The notes beneath the pieces are model-generated. The model was given only the letters and a program-made list of their open reading frames with translations. It ran no database searches and was not told the origin of the DNA. 64,000 bases of DNA, taken from assembly GCF_001429505.1 (NCBI RefSeq), contig NZ_LMJW01000016.1, positions 62,001 through 126,000 of the forward strand, read 5' to 3'. This document shows, in pieces, positions 1 through 9,508 of the stretch (positions within the stretch are counted from its first letter, which is position 1; every line of letters begins with the position of its first letter). Made by a program: the position numbers and the translations under genes. Source of the DNA: Allobosea sp. Root483D1. GTDB taxonomy: Bacteria; Pseudomonadota; Alphaproteobacteria; Rhizobiales; Beijerinckiaceae.

Positions 1-479
1 GCGATCTCCAGCGCCCGCTTCTCGCCATGCGACAGGCTGCCGGCAGGGACATGGGCGCGCTCGCTGAGGCCGACCGCGTCCAGCGCGGCGCGGGCAGGGC
101 GGTTGAGGCGCTCGTCGCTGGCAGCTTTGCGGAAGAAGGAGAGCGGATGGCTCGCCTTGGCCTGCACGCCGAGCGCGACATTCTCCAGCGCCGAGAGCGA
201 GGCGATGGTCGAGGTGATCTGGAAGGTGCGTGCCAGGCCGTGGCGGGCGCGCTTCTCGGCATTGAAGGCGGTGACGTCCTGGCCGCGGAAGCGGATCGTG
301 CCGTCGTCCGGCGTCAGCATGCCGGAGATCTGGTGGACCAGCGTCGTCTTGCCGGCGCCGTTCGGGCCGATCAGCGCATGCAATTCGCCGGGCGCGACGG
401 CAAGGCTGACACCATCGGTGACCTTCAGTGCGCCGAAGGACTTGCGAACGCCGTCGAGGATGAGGACCGGCTCAGCCAT
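1..479 (-). CDS. livG: Branched-chain amino-acid ABC transporter ATP-binding protein, 5' part only
   Basis: The first 159 residues of an ABC ATPase are present; the rest lies beyond the left edge. It would power import of branched-chain amino acids or related compounds at the inner face of the membrane. Visible motifs are a Walker A GPNGAGKTT at about residues 38-46, a Q-loop (RTFQIT) and the region around LSHGEKRALEI, the signature form typical of LivG rather than LivF. The start ATG at 477-479 overlaps the stop of livM by 8 bases, so the two are probably translationally coupled. A second ATPase (LivF) is expected further left. Family call is strong; substrate is inferred from the operon. 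Confidence 0.9.
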   Translation of the reverse strand, partial: MAEPVLILDGVRKSFGALKVTDGVSLAVAPGELHALIGPNGAGKTTLVHQISGMLTPDDGTIRFRGQDVTAFNAEKRARHGLARTFQITSTIASLSALENVALGVQAKASHPLSFFRKAASDERLNRPARAALDAVGLSERAHVPAGSLSHGEKRALEI

Positions 480-1464
480 TGCGCGAGCCCAGCTTGCGCA
501 ACATCCCGACGATGCCGCCGCGGGTGAACAGCACGAAGAGGATGATCATCGGCCCGAAGATGACGCGCCAGTGCTCGGTCAGGTGCGAGAGCGCGTCCTC
601 GGCGATCAGATAGGCGACAGCGCCGATGATGGCGCCATGCAGCGAGCCGACGCCGCCGAGCACGGCCATGAAGATCAGCTCGCCCGAGCGCTGCCAGGAC
701 ATGAAGGCCGGGCTGACGAACTCGGTATGGTTGGCGAGGAAGAAGCCGGAGAGCCCGGCGAGCATGCCGCTGATCACATAAGCGATGAGGCGCACCTTGG
801 TGACGTCGAAGCCGGTGACGCTGACCCTGGTCGGGTTCTCGCGCGCCGCCCTGAGCACCCGGCCGAAGCGCGAGGCGACCAGGCCGCGCACCAGGAGATA
901 GGCGCCGCCGAGTGCGATCAGCACGCTGTAATAGAACGAGGTCCGGTTCGCGAACGGGTTGAAGCCGAGCAGCGTGCTCTTCTCATAGAGCGTCAGCCCG
1001 TCATCGCCGCCATAGGCCGAGAGCGCCTGGGCCAGGAAATAGACCATCTGGCCGAAGGCGAGGGTGATCATGATGAATGCGACGCCGCGCGTGCGCAGGC
1101 AGACCGCGCCGGTGATCGCGCCGAACAGCGCGCAGGTGACGAGGATCGCCGGCAGGATCGCGAGCGCCTCGCTGCGCCCCTCGGTGATCATGATGCCGGT
1201 GACATAGGCGCCGATGCCGACAAAGGCGGCGTGGCCGAAGGAGACGAGCCCGCCGACGCCGAGGATGAGGTCGAGCGAGAGCGCCGCGATGGCGAAGATC
1301 AGCGCCCGCGTCAGCAAAGCGAGCCAGCCGGCCGGCATGCCGATGGTGACGGCGAGCGGCGCCAGCGCCAGCAGCAGGAACAGCAGGGCCGGCAGCAGCA
1401 CCTTGGCGCGCTCGCGCGGGGGGGCTGCGCTGGTGACCTCGGCCATGGCCGGTGTCGCGCTCAT
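472..1464 (-). CDS. livM: Branched-chain amino-acid ABC transporter permease LivM
   Basis: A 330-residue, strongly hydrophobic permease with about ten predicted membrane segments. It forms half of the channel that moves amino acids released by the periplasmic LivK-type protein. Family landmarks include the LDLILGVGGLVSFGHAAFVGIGAY stretch near residues 64-87 and the cytoplasmic EAA-like loop with RAARENPTRVSVTGFDV. A roughly 25-residue, Ala/Glu/Arg-containing N-terminal extension precedes the first helix, as is common in this family. Its start overlaps the livH stop by 4 bases and its stop overlaps the livG start by 8 bases. Length is normal for LivM. Exact substrate (leucine/isoleucine/valine, an amide or urea) cannot be fixed from sequence. 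Confidence 0.9.
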   Translation of the reverse strand: MSATPAMAEVTSAAPPRERAKVLLPALLFLLLALAPLAVTIGMPAGWLALLTRALIFAIAALSLDLILGVGGLVSFGHAAFVGIGAYVTGIMITEGRSEALAILPAILVTCALFGAITGAVCLRTRGVAFIMITLAFGQMVYFLAQALSAYGGDDGLTLYEKSTLLGFNPFANRTSFYYSVLIALGGAYLLVRGLVASRFGRVLRAARENPTRVSVTGFDVTKVRLIAYVISGMLAGLSGFFLANHTEFVSPAFMSWQRSGELIFMAVLGGVGSLHGAIIGAVAYLIAEDALSHLTEHWRVIFGPMIILFVLFTRGGIVGMLRKLGSRNG

Positions 1465-2387
1465 GTCCGGCCTCGTGCCGGCAACAGCCCTTCCGGCCGC
1501 ACGAACAGCACCACCGCCATCAGGAGATAGATCAGCATCGAGGAGAGCGCTGCACCGGTCGCCCGCGCCGAGGGCGCGCTCATGAACAGCCTGAGCAGGT
1601 CGTTCATGAAGGAGCGGCCGAGCGTGTCGACGAGGCCGACGATCAGCGCCGCGACGAAGGCGCCGCGGATCGAGCCGATGCCGCCGATGACAATGACGAC
1701 GAAGGCGAGGATCAGCACGGTGTCGCCCATGCCGGGTTCGACCGAGAGGATCGGCGCCGCCATCGCTCCGGCGAAGCCCGCCAGCATCGTGCCGAAGGCG
1801 AAGACGATCATGAACAGCTTGCGGATGTCGACGCCGAGCGCCGAGACCATCGAGGCGTTGGAGGCGCCGGCGCGCAGCAGCATGCCGGTGCGGGTCTTCT
1901 CGACGATGAACCAGAGCAGGGCGCCGACCGCGAGACCTGAGCCGATCAGCGCGAAGCGGTAGGTCGGATAGAGGATGCCATCCATCAGCGCGACATTGCC
2001 GGTGAGGAATTCCGGCAGCGGCACGGAGAGGGGAGCTGCGCCCCAGATGATCTTGACGCCCTGATTGAGCAGGAGGATCAGCCCGAAGGTCGCCAGCACC
2101 TGGTCGAGATGGTCGCGCTCATAGAGATGGCGGAAGACCAGGAATTCGAGCGCGAGGCCGAAGACGAGCGCGGCTGCCAGCGCCAGCACCAGGCCGAGCA
2201 CGAAGGAGCCGGTCAGCGCGACGAAGGTCACTGCCAGATAGGCGCCGAGCATGTATTGCACGCCATGCGCCAGGTTGATGAAGTCCATCACGCCGAAGAC
2301 CAGCGTCAGCCCGGCCGCCACCAGGAACAGCAGGATGCCGAACTGCAGCCCGTTCAGGATCTGGACGATGAGGAGGCCGGTGGTCAT
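1461..2387 (-). CDS. livH: Branched-chain amino-acid ABC transporter permease LivH
   Basis: A 308-residue inner-membrane permease, partner of LivM. The N-terminus (LIVQILNGLQFGILLFLVAAGLTL, then FGVMDFINLAHG at about residues 32-43) is characteristic of LivH. The conserved loop with GASNASMVSALGVDI and the late GGIGSIRGAF segment also fit. I place the start at the ATG at 2385-2387. An upstream in-frame ATG at 2468 would add 27 residues, but these are encoded by a palindromic repeat (2427-2467) and do not look like membrane-protein sequence. It follows the binding-protein gene in the same direction after about 200 bases. Confidence 0.9.
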   Translation of the reverse strand: MTTGLLIVQILNGLQFGILLFLVAAGLTLVFGVMDFINLAHGVQYMLGAYLAVTFVALTGSFVLGLVLALAAALVFGLALEFLVFRHLYERDHLDQVLATFGLILLLNQGVKIIWGAAPLSVPLPEFLTGNVALMDGILYPTYRFALIGSGLAVGALLWFIVEKTRTGMLLRAGASNASMVSALGVDIRKLFMIVFAFGTMLAGFAGAMAAPILSVEPGMGDTVLILAFVVIVIGGIGSIRGAFVAALIVGLVDTLGRSFMNDLLRLFMSAPSARATGAALSSMLIYLLMAVVLFVRPEGLLPARGRT

Positions 2388-2426
2388 TGCTGGTTCGCGA
2401 TCGGCTGTCCGGAAAAGGCGCGGGGA

Positions 2427-2568
2427 ACCCTCTCCTGTAAGGAGAGGGCAGGGTGAGGTGTAGGCCATCGGACCAGCGCCGCGAGCGCTGACCGCGCGGT
2501 CAGGTTCAGGCCAATGATTTCGCTACGAACACCTCACCCCTACCCCTCTCCTTCCAGGAGAGGGGTTC
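2427..2568. repeat. Two copies of a short palindromic repeat in opposite orientation
   Basis: Two related units of about 40 bases, at 2427-2462 and 2528-2568, each carry a self-complementary core (CTCTCCTgtAAGGAGAG in the first, CTCTCCTTccAGGAGAG in the second) followed or preceded by a GGTGAGGTG-like tail. They face each other across about 65 bases, between the binding-protein gene and livH. In mRNA they could form separate hairpins or one long stem. Such elements after a binding-protein gene often lower downstream expression or stabilise the upstream mRNA; that role is inference. Confidence 0.75.
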
Positions 2569-2584
2569 CCGAGGTTCGGCTGCC

Positions 2585-3754
2585 CTATTTGAGGGCGCAA
2601 TCCTTCGCGTGCGGATCGGCGTAGTCCTCGAACACCTTCTGGGCGATCTCGGTCTGGAACTTGCCGTCGGCGCGCTTGGCGACCTTGACCAGGTAGAAGT
2701 CCTGGATCGGGTAGCCATTGGTGTTGAACTTGAATTTACCGCGCAGCGAGGTGAAGTCGGCCTTCTTGATCGCGGCGCGCAGCTTGTCCTTGTCGGCGGT
2801 GCCACCAGCAGCCTTGACCGCCGAGTCGATCAATTGCGCCGCGTCGAAGGCCTGCTGGGCATAGGAGCCGGGCACGATCTTGTAGGCCGCTTCATAGGCC
2901 GAGACGAACTTCTTCGTCTGCGGGTTGTCCATGTTGGGGGCCCAGGTCATGCCGCCGAACATGCCGACCGCCGCATCCTGCTGCGCCGGCAGGGTCGACT
3001 CGTCAACCGTGAAGGCGGAGAGGAAGGGTACCTTGCCGGTGAGGCCGGCCTGCGACCACTGCTTGACGAAGTTGACGCCGAGGCCGCCGGGCAGGAAGGC
3101 GAAGACCACGTCGGGCTTGGCCGAGGCGATCTTGGCGAGCTCGGCCGAGAAATCGAGCGCGGTCAGCGGGACATAGACCTCGTCGAGGACCTCGCCCTTG
3201 AAGTAGCGCTTGAAGCCGGCGAGCGAGTCCTTACCCGCCTGGTAGTTCGGCGCGATGATGTAGGCCTTCTTGTAGTTCTGGTCCTGCGCGTACTTGCCCA
3301 GCACCTCGTGGACCTGGTCGTTCTGGTACGAGGTCACGAAGAAGTTCTGGTGGCAGGCCTTGCCGGCCATGGTGGACGGGCCGGCGTTCGGGCTGATCAG
3401 GATGGCGCCCGAATCGAGCACGGGCTTGGCGATCGCGCCGAGGATGTTCGAGAACACCGGGCCTACGACGAAGTCGACCTTGCCGCCTTCGACGAAGCTG
3501 CGGACCTTGCCGACGGCGACGTCGGGCTTGAGCTCGTCGTCGATCACGGTGATCTGCACCGGCACGCCGCCGAGCTTGCCGCCATTCTGGTCGACGGCGA
3601 GCTGGAAGCCGTCGCGAACCTGCTGGCCGAGCGCCGCCGCTGGCCCCGTCAGCACGCTGACCACGCCGATCTTCAAGGGCTCCTGCGCCTGCGCAGCGGA
3701 AAGCCCGAGCGCGAGCGCGCCGGCACTGAGCGACAAAGCGAATTTCAGTGTCAT
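2585..3754 (-). CDS. livK: Branched-chain amino-acid type ABC transporter substrate-binding protein
   Basis: A 389-residue periplasmic binding protein of the Peripla_BP_6/LivK type and the first gene of the Liv operon. It starts with a Sec signal peptide (MTLKFALSLSAGALALG, cleavage after about AQAQ) and continues with EPLKIGVVSVLTGPAAALGQQV, the usual first strand and ligand loop. The ATG at 3752-3754 is preceded by a GGGAGGA ribosome site about 9 bases upstream; an upstream in-frame start at 3817 has neither a site nor plausible signal sequence. Members bind leucine-like amino acids, amides or aromatic acids; the actual ligand is not evident. Confidence 0.9.
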   Translation of the reverse strand: MTLKFALSLSAGALALGLSAAQAQEPLKIGVVSVLTGPAAALGQQVRDGFQLAVDQNGGKLGGVPVQITVIDDELKPDVAVGKVRSFVEGGKVDFVVGPVFSNILGAIAKPVLDSGAILISPNAGPSTMAGKACHQNFFVTSYQNDQVHEVLGKYAQDQNYKKAYIIAPNYQAGKDSLAGFKRYFKGEVLDEVYVPLTALDFSAELAKIASAKPDVVFAFLPGGLGVNFVKQWSQAGLTGKVPFLSAFTVDESTLPAQQDAAVGMFGGMTWAPNMDNPQTKKFVSAYEAAYKIVPGSYAQQAFDAAQLIDSAVKAAGGTADKDKLRAAIKKADFTSLRGKFKFNTNGYPIQDFYLVKVAKRADGKFQTEIAQKVFEDYADPHAKDCALK

Positions 3755-3831
3755 GTCTGATGTCCTCCCGGGACCTGCCAGATGCGTCCGCCGGCAGGGT
3801 TCCCCAACCCCGTCCATGCGGCTCGGCAGTC

Positions 3832-3860
3832 ATATTGTTTCAAGCTTAAAATATCTGCAA
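3832..3860 (-). promoter_or_regulatory. Possible sigma-70-type promoter for the Liv operon
   Basis: On the minus strand TTGCAG (3855-3860) and CAATAT (3832-3837) are separated by 17 bases, inside an AT-rich island that stands out from the GC-rich surroundings. It lies about 80 bases upstream of the binding-protein start. The -10 match is weak, so this is only a candidate. Confidence 0.3.
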
Positions 3861-3899
3861 GGGGGTTCCTGCGGGTAATTTTTGTGCGTGGCTGGAGGG

Positions 3900-4007
3900 C
3901 GTCATTCTCGGGCAGAGCGAAGCGTAGACCCGAGAATCGCTGGACGAGAAGGCGCTGGATCGCGCCTCCTCCGGCCTGAGATGCTCGGGACGAGCCCGAG
4001 CATGACG
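3900..4007. repeat. Intergenic palindromic repeat, family A, copy 1
   Basis: About 108 bases beginning CGTCATTCTCGGG and ending CCCGAGCATGACG. Inside are two hairpins: one around CTCGGGcagagcgaag...CCCGAGAA and one around GCTCGGGacgagCCCGAGC. Related copies occur at 14859-14956, 21573-21661 and 50349-50455. Here it separates the Liv operon from the 3' end of the purine operon, both read leftwards, and could act as a transcription or mRNA-end barrier. Confidence 0.8.
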
Positions 4008-4024
4008 CGCTCTGGCTGCCGGCC

Positions 4025-5098
4025 TTAGGCCTGCACGCCGTCGACGTACCAGTCCATCTTCGAGAGCATCTCGTCGCTGGCGGTCTCGCCGGCCTTCAGG
4101 CGCAGCGTGCCCTTCTGGTCCTTGAGCTCGCCGGTGAAGGGGTGGAGCGTGCCGGCGATGATACCCTTTTGCACTTCGTCCGCAGCGGCGCGGGCCGCTG
4201 GCGTGATCGCGTCGTTATAGGGCGCGAGCTTGACCATGCCCTCTTTGAGGCCGTGCCAGACGTCGCCGGTCTTCCAGCTGCCGTCCATCGCCTCCTTGAC
4301 GCGCTTGATGTAGTAGCCCGACCAGTCGTCGACGATGGCCGAGAGATGCGCCTTGGGCGCGAAGGCCTTCATGTCCGACGCCTGCCCGAAGGCGAAGACG
4401 CCGCGCTGCTCGGCCGCCTGCAGCGGGGCGGCGGAATCGGTGTGCTGGGTGATCATGTCGGCGCCCTGGTCGATCAGCGCCTTGGCCGCATCGGCCTCCT
4501 TGGCGGGGTCGTACCAGGTCGAGCACCAGATCACCTTGGTCTTGAAGTTGGGGTTCACCTTCTTCGCCGCCAGGTGGAAGGCGTTGATGCCCATCACCAC
4601 CTCAGGAATCGGGAAGGAGGCGACATAGCCGGCCTGGCCGGTCTTCGACATGTGGCCGGCGATGGTGCCGATCGCGGCGCGGCCCTCATAGAAGCGGGCA
4701 TTGTAGGTCGCGACGTTCTCGGCGCGCTGATAGCCGGTGGCATGCTCGAAGAAGATCTTCGGGAACTGCTTGGCGACCTGGATCGTCGGGTTCATGAAGC
4801 CGAAGGAGGTGGTGAAGATCAGCTGGTTGCCGGCCTGGGCGAGCTGGCGGATGGCGCGCGCCGCGTCCGGGCCCTCGGCGACGTTCTCGATGAAGCTGGT
4901 CTTGATCCTCGCGCCGTATTCCTTCTCCAGCGCGAGGCGGCCCTGGTCGTGGGTCCAGGTATAGCCATGGTCGCCGATAGGGCCGACATAGACGAAGCCG
5001 ACGCCGAACGGCGCCTGGGCGCGCGCGCCGAACAGCGGCAGGGCCGAGCTGGCAGCAGCGCCGGCAAGAAGAGTGCGGCGGGTGATGATGGTCGACAT
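4025..5098 (-). CDS. BMP-family ABC transporter substrate-binding protein (nucleoside/purine type)
   Basis: A 357-residue PnrA/BmpA-like binding protein, the last gene of the purine operon. The N-terminus (ITRRTLLAGAAASSALPLFG, then ARAQA) carries a twin-arginine-like motif and a hydrophobic stretch, so it may be exported by Tat. The mature start FGVGFVYVGPIGDHGYTW and the later FEHATGY, ENVATYNARFYEGRAAIG are typical of BMP proteins. Characterised relatives bind purine nucleosides. The two permeases, the ATPase and xanthine dehydrogenase sit directly upstream, which supports a purine, urate or nucleoside ligand. I chose the ATG at 5096-5098 because it begins the export signal; the frame stays open much further upstream. 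Confidence 0.88.
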   Translation of the reverse strand: MSTIITRRTLLAGAAASSALPLFGARAQAPFGVGFVYVGPIGDHGYTWTHDQGRLALEKEYGARIKTSFIENVAEGPDAARAIRQLAQAGNQLIFTTSFGFMNPTIQVAKQFPKIFFEHATGYQRAENVATYNARFYEGRAAIGTIAGHMSKTGQAGYVASFPIPEVVMGINAFHLAAKKVNPNFKTKVIWCSTWYDPAKEADAAKALIDQGADMITQHTDSAAPLQAAEQRGVFAFGQASDMKAFAPKAHLSAIVDDWSGYYIKRVKEAMDGSWKTGDVWHGLKEGMVKLAPYNDAITPAARAAADEVQKGIIAGTLHPFTGELKDQKGTLRLKAGETASDEMLSKMDWYVDGVQA

Positions 5099-5130
5099 GG
5101 TGTGGTTCCCCGTTGTCGGTTGCGGCGTCG

Positions 5131-6054
5131 TCACGACGCCGGGAAAGGCTTGCCGAGGCAGGCGGGCGCGTCGCGCCCACCGGTCCGTCCTCCTAGCGAC
5201 ATCATGGTCAGAACCACAATCGTCGCAAGGTAGGGGGTCATCGCCAGCACCTCGGGCGCGATGAAGCTCCAGCCGGCAGCCTTGGCCTGCAATTCGAAGG
5301 TCGCGACCGCGCCGAAGAGATAGGCGCCGAGCAGCAGCCGTCCCGGCTTCCACGCGGCGAAGACGACGAGCGCGAGCGCGATCCAGCCACGGCCGGCGGT
5401 CAGCCGGTCGGCCCACATCGGCGTCAGCGCCAGCGAAAAATAGGCGCCGCCGAGCCCAGCCAGCGCGCCGCCGAAGGCGGTCGCAGCCGTGCGGATCGCC
5501 AGCACGCGATAGCCGATGGCGTGGGCGGAATCGGCATTCTCGCCGACGGCGCGCAGGATCAATCCGGCCCGCGTCCGGCGCAGGAACAGGCCGACGGCGA
5601 GGACCAGCGCCAGCGAGAGATAGACGATCGCGTCATGACCGAAGACGAGGCGCAACCAGGGATGGGCGGCATAGTCGGCGGGAAAGAGCGGGCCGAGCCG
5701 CGTGATCGTGCGGCCGACGAAGCCGGCGCCGATCAGCGACGAGGCGCCGATGCCGAAGATCGTTAGCGCGAGGCCCGTCGCGACCTGGTTGGAGCCGAGG
5801 CCGAGCGTCAGCAGCGCGAAGATCATCGCGGCCGCGACACCGGCCAGCGTCGCGGCGATGAGCCCGAGGGCGATGCTGCCGGTCGAATAGGCGACCGCGA
5901 AGCCCGCGACCGCGCCGCACAGCATCATGCCCTCGACGCCGAGATTGAGGACGCCGGCCTTCTCGGTCACGAGCTCGCCGAGACCGGCAAGCAGGATCGG
6001 CGTCGCGGCTGCTGCGAGCGTCATGAAGATCGAGGCGAGGATGGCGGCGGTCAT
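5131..6054 (-). CDS. Nucleoside/purine-type ABC transporter permease 2
   Basis: A 307-residue inner-membrane permease of the BPD_transp_2 class, most like the second permease (YufQ/NupC type) of BMP transporters. LAGLGELVTEKAGVLNLGVEGMMLCGAV at about residues 22-49 is the hallmark of this subgroup. The ATG at 6052-6054 overlaps the stop of permease 1 by 4 bases (ATGA), so the pair is translationally coupled. The C-terminus (GGRTGGRDAPACLGKPFPAS) extends a little past the last helix. It lies 32 bases upstream of the binding-protein gene. Confidence 0.9.
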   Translation of the reverse strand: MTAAILASIFMTLAAAATPILLAGLGELVTEKAGVLNLGVEGMMLCGAVAGFAVAYSTGSIALGLIAATLAGVAAAMIFALLTLGLGSNQVATGLALTIFGIGASSLIGAGFVGRTITRLGPLFPADYAAHPWLRLVFGHDAIVYLSLALVLAVGLFLRRTRAGLILRAVGENADSAHAIGYRVLAIRTAATAFGGALAGLGGAYFSLALTPMWADRLTAGRGWIALALVVFAAWKPGRLLLGAYLFGAVATFELQAKAAGWSFIAPEVLAMTPYLATIVVLTMMSLGGRTGGRDAPACLGKPFPAS

Positions 6055-7119
6055 GGCGCCACCTTTGCCGGCCGCGCCTTCCAGGCGAGCCGCCAGCGCA
6101 CCAGCACATCGGTCGCGAGCAGGAAGAACAGCAGCAGCGCCTGGAACATGCCGGTCGCGGCCGAGGGCAGGCGCACCGTGCTCTGGGCGATCTCGCCCCC
6201 GACATAGGTCACCGCCAGCACCAGTGCGCCGAAGACGATGCCGACAGGCGAGAGCCGGCCGAGGAAGGCGACGATGATCGCGGTGAAGCCGTAGCCGACC
6301 GGGAATTGCGGGGTGAGCTGGCCAAAGGGGCCGGCCGCCTCGAGCAGTCCGGCGAGTCCGGCAAGGCCGCCCCCGGCCAGCAGTACGGCCCAGGTGACGC
6401 CGTTGGCGTCGAAGCCGCCATGGCGGGCTGCGGCCGGGGCGCGCCCGACGACGCGCACGGCGTAGCCAGCGACGGTCTTGCTCAGGACGAACCCGGCGAT
6501 GAGCGCAAGCAGGACGGCCAGCGGCACGCCGACATGGACGAGCGAGCCCTCCGCGATCGCGGGCAGCGTCTGGTCGGCGCTGAACATCCTGGTCTGGGGG
6601 AAATTGAAGCCGTCCGGGTCCTTCCACGGGCCGCGCACGAGGTAATACAGGAACTGCACGGCGACATAGGTCAGCATCAGGCTGGTCAGGATCTCGCTGA
6701 CCTGCAGCCGGACCTTGAGCAGCGCCGGAACCGCCGCCCAGGCCGCGCCACCGAGGATGCCGGCGAGCGCCATCGCCGGCAGGATCCACCAGCCGGTCAT
6801 GTCATGGGTCAAAAGCGCGACGCCGGTACCGGCGATCGCGCCCATGACGTATTGACCCTCGGCGCCGATATTCCAGACATTGGCGCGAAAGCCGATGGCG
6901 AGGCCGAGCGCGATCATGATCAGCGGCGCCGCCTTGACGCCTAGATCGGCCCAGCGCTGCGGCTCGATCAGCGGCGTGATGAAGATCGCCGTGACCGCGC
7001 GAAGGCCGTCATAACCGATTGCGCCGAAGACCAGCATGCCGGTCAGCATGGTGAGCCCGATCGCGATCAGCGGGCTCAGATAGAGCATCGCCTTGCTGGG
7101 CTCGCGCCGGCGCCGCCAC

Positions 7120-7127
<8 letters not shown>
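6051..7127 (-). CDS. Nucleoside/purine-type ABC transporter permease 1
   Basis: A 358-residue permease of the YufP/NupB type and partner of the downstream permease. After a short charged N-terminus (MLEWRRRREPSK) there are about nine or ten membrane segments; the loop GLAIGFRANVWNIGAEGQYVMGAI at about residues 80-103 is the family signature. I prefer the ATG at 7125-7127 over the one at 7145: a GGGGAG ribosome site lies about 7 bases upstream and this start overlaps the ATPase stop by 8 bases, the same spacing as at other joints in this window. The 7145 start would add only six residues. Confidence 0.88.
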
Positions 7128-8662
<1,535 letters not shown>

Positions 8663-8679
<17 letters not shown>

Positions 8680-9508
8680 GGCGGTTCCGTGCCCTCACTC
8701 GTCTCGTCACAGTTTCGCCAAGCAAGCAACGCACCAGCTCGGCACTCGTCAAGGCGGCGATCACCTCCGGACGCTTGTCATGCACATCCGATCCACCGAT
8801 CGGGCAGGTGAGTTGCGTCAAGGCCTTGTTGCCGGGGTGACGGCGGCGGAAGCTCGCCTCGAAGCGGGCGCGCTTCGTGGCCGAACCGATCATGCCGACA
8901 TAGGCGGCATCGCCGCGCAGGAGTGCCGCCTCGGCCAGGCGATAATCGAGCGCGTGGCTATGGGTCAGCACGACGAAAGCCGAGCCGGGCCGGGCTGTAG
9001 ACAGAGCGGGCTCCGGATCGTCGAGCTGCAGGCAGGCGACGGCCGCTGGCACTTCGTCGAACTGGCCATGCCGATCGTCGACCAGGCTCACGGCGAGGGG
9101 AAGCAAGGCGAGGCTCCGCGCCAGCGCCTTGCCGGTGTGGCCAGCGCCGAAGATCAGCACCTGTGGTCGCCCGGCCACCGCTTTCGCCTCGTCCTGCTTG
9201 AGCGCTTCCAGATGGGCCGGGGTCGCCGGCTCCATCGCCACCCGGACGCGTCCACCGCAGCACTGGCCCATTTGCGGGCCGAGTGGGATGTCGATGAGCT
9301 GCCGCGGGCCGCTACTGTCGAGCAGGACCCGGGCGAGGTCGATGCAATGGAATTCGAGCTGGCCGCCGCCGATGGTGCCGGCGCTGCCGCCGGCGCTGAT
9401 GATCATGGTTGCACCGGCCTCGCGCGGGGTCGAGCCCTGCGCCTGCGCAATGCTGACGATGACGGCGCCCTCAGTGAGGCTGGCGGCGAGGAACTCGGCG
9501 GGGGTCAT
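8663..9508 (-). CDS. xdhC: Xanthine dehydrogenase accessory protein XdhC
   Basis: A 281-residue XdhC-family maturation factor. XdhC binds molybdenum cofactor, promotes its sulfuration and inserts it into the XdhB subunit; it is not part of the mature enzyme. Visible are the N-terminal AQGSTPREAGATMII, the conserved MGQCCGGRV at about residues 80-88, and a C-terminal Rossmann-like domain starting VLIFGAGHTGKALA, followed by LVDDR. The ATG at 9506-9508 overlaps the xdhB stop by 4 bases. The frame is open far upstream, but only as a shadow of xdhB. Confidence 0.93.
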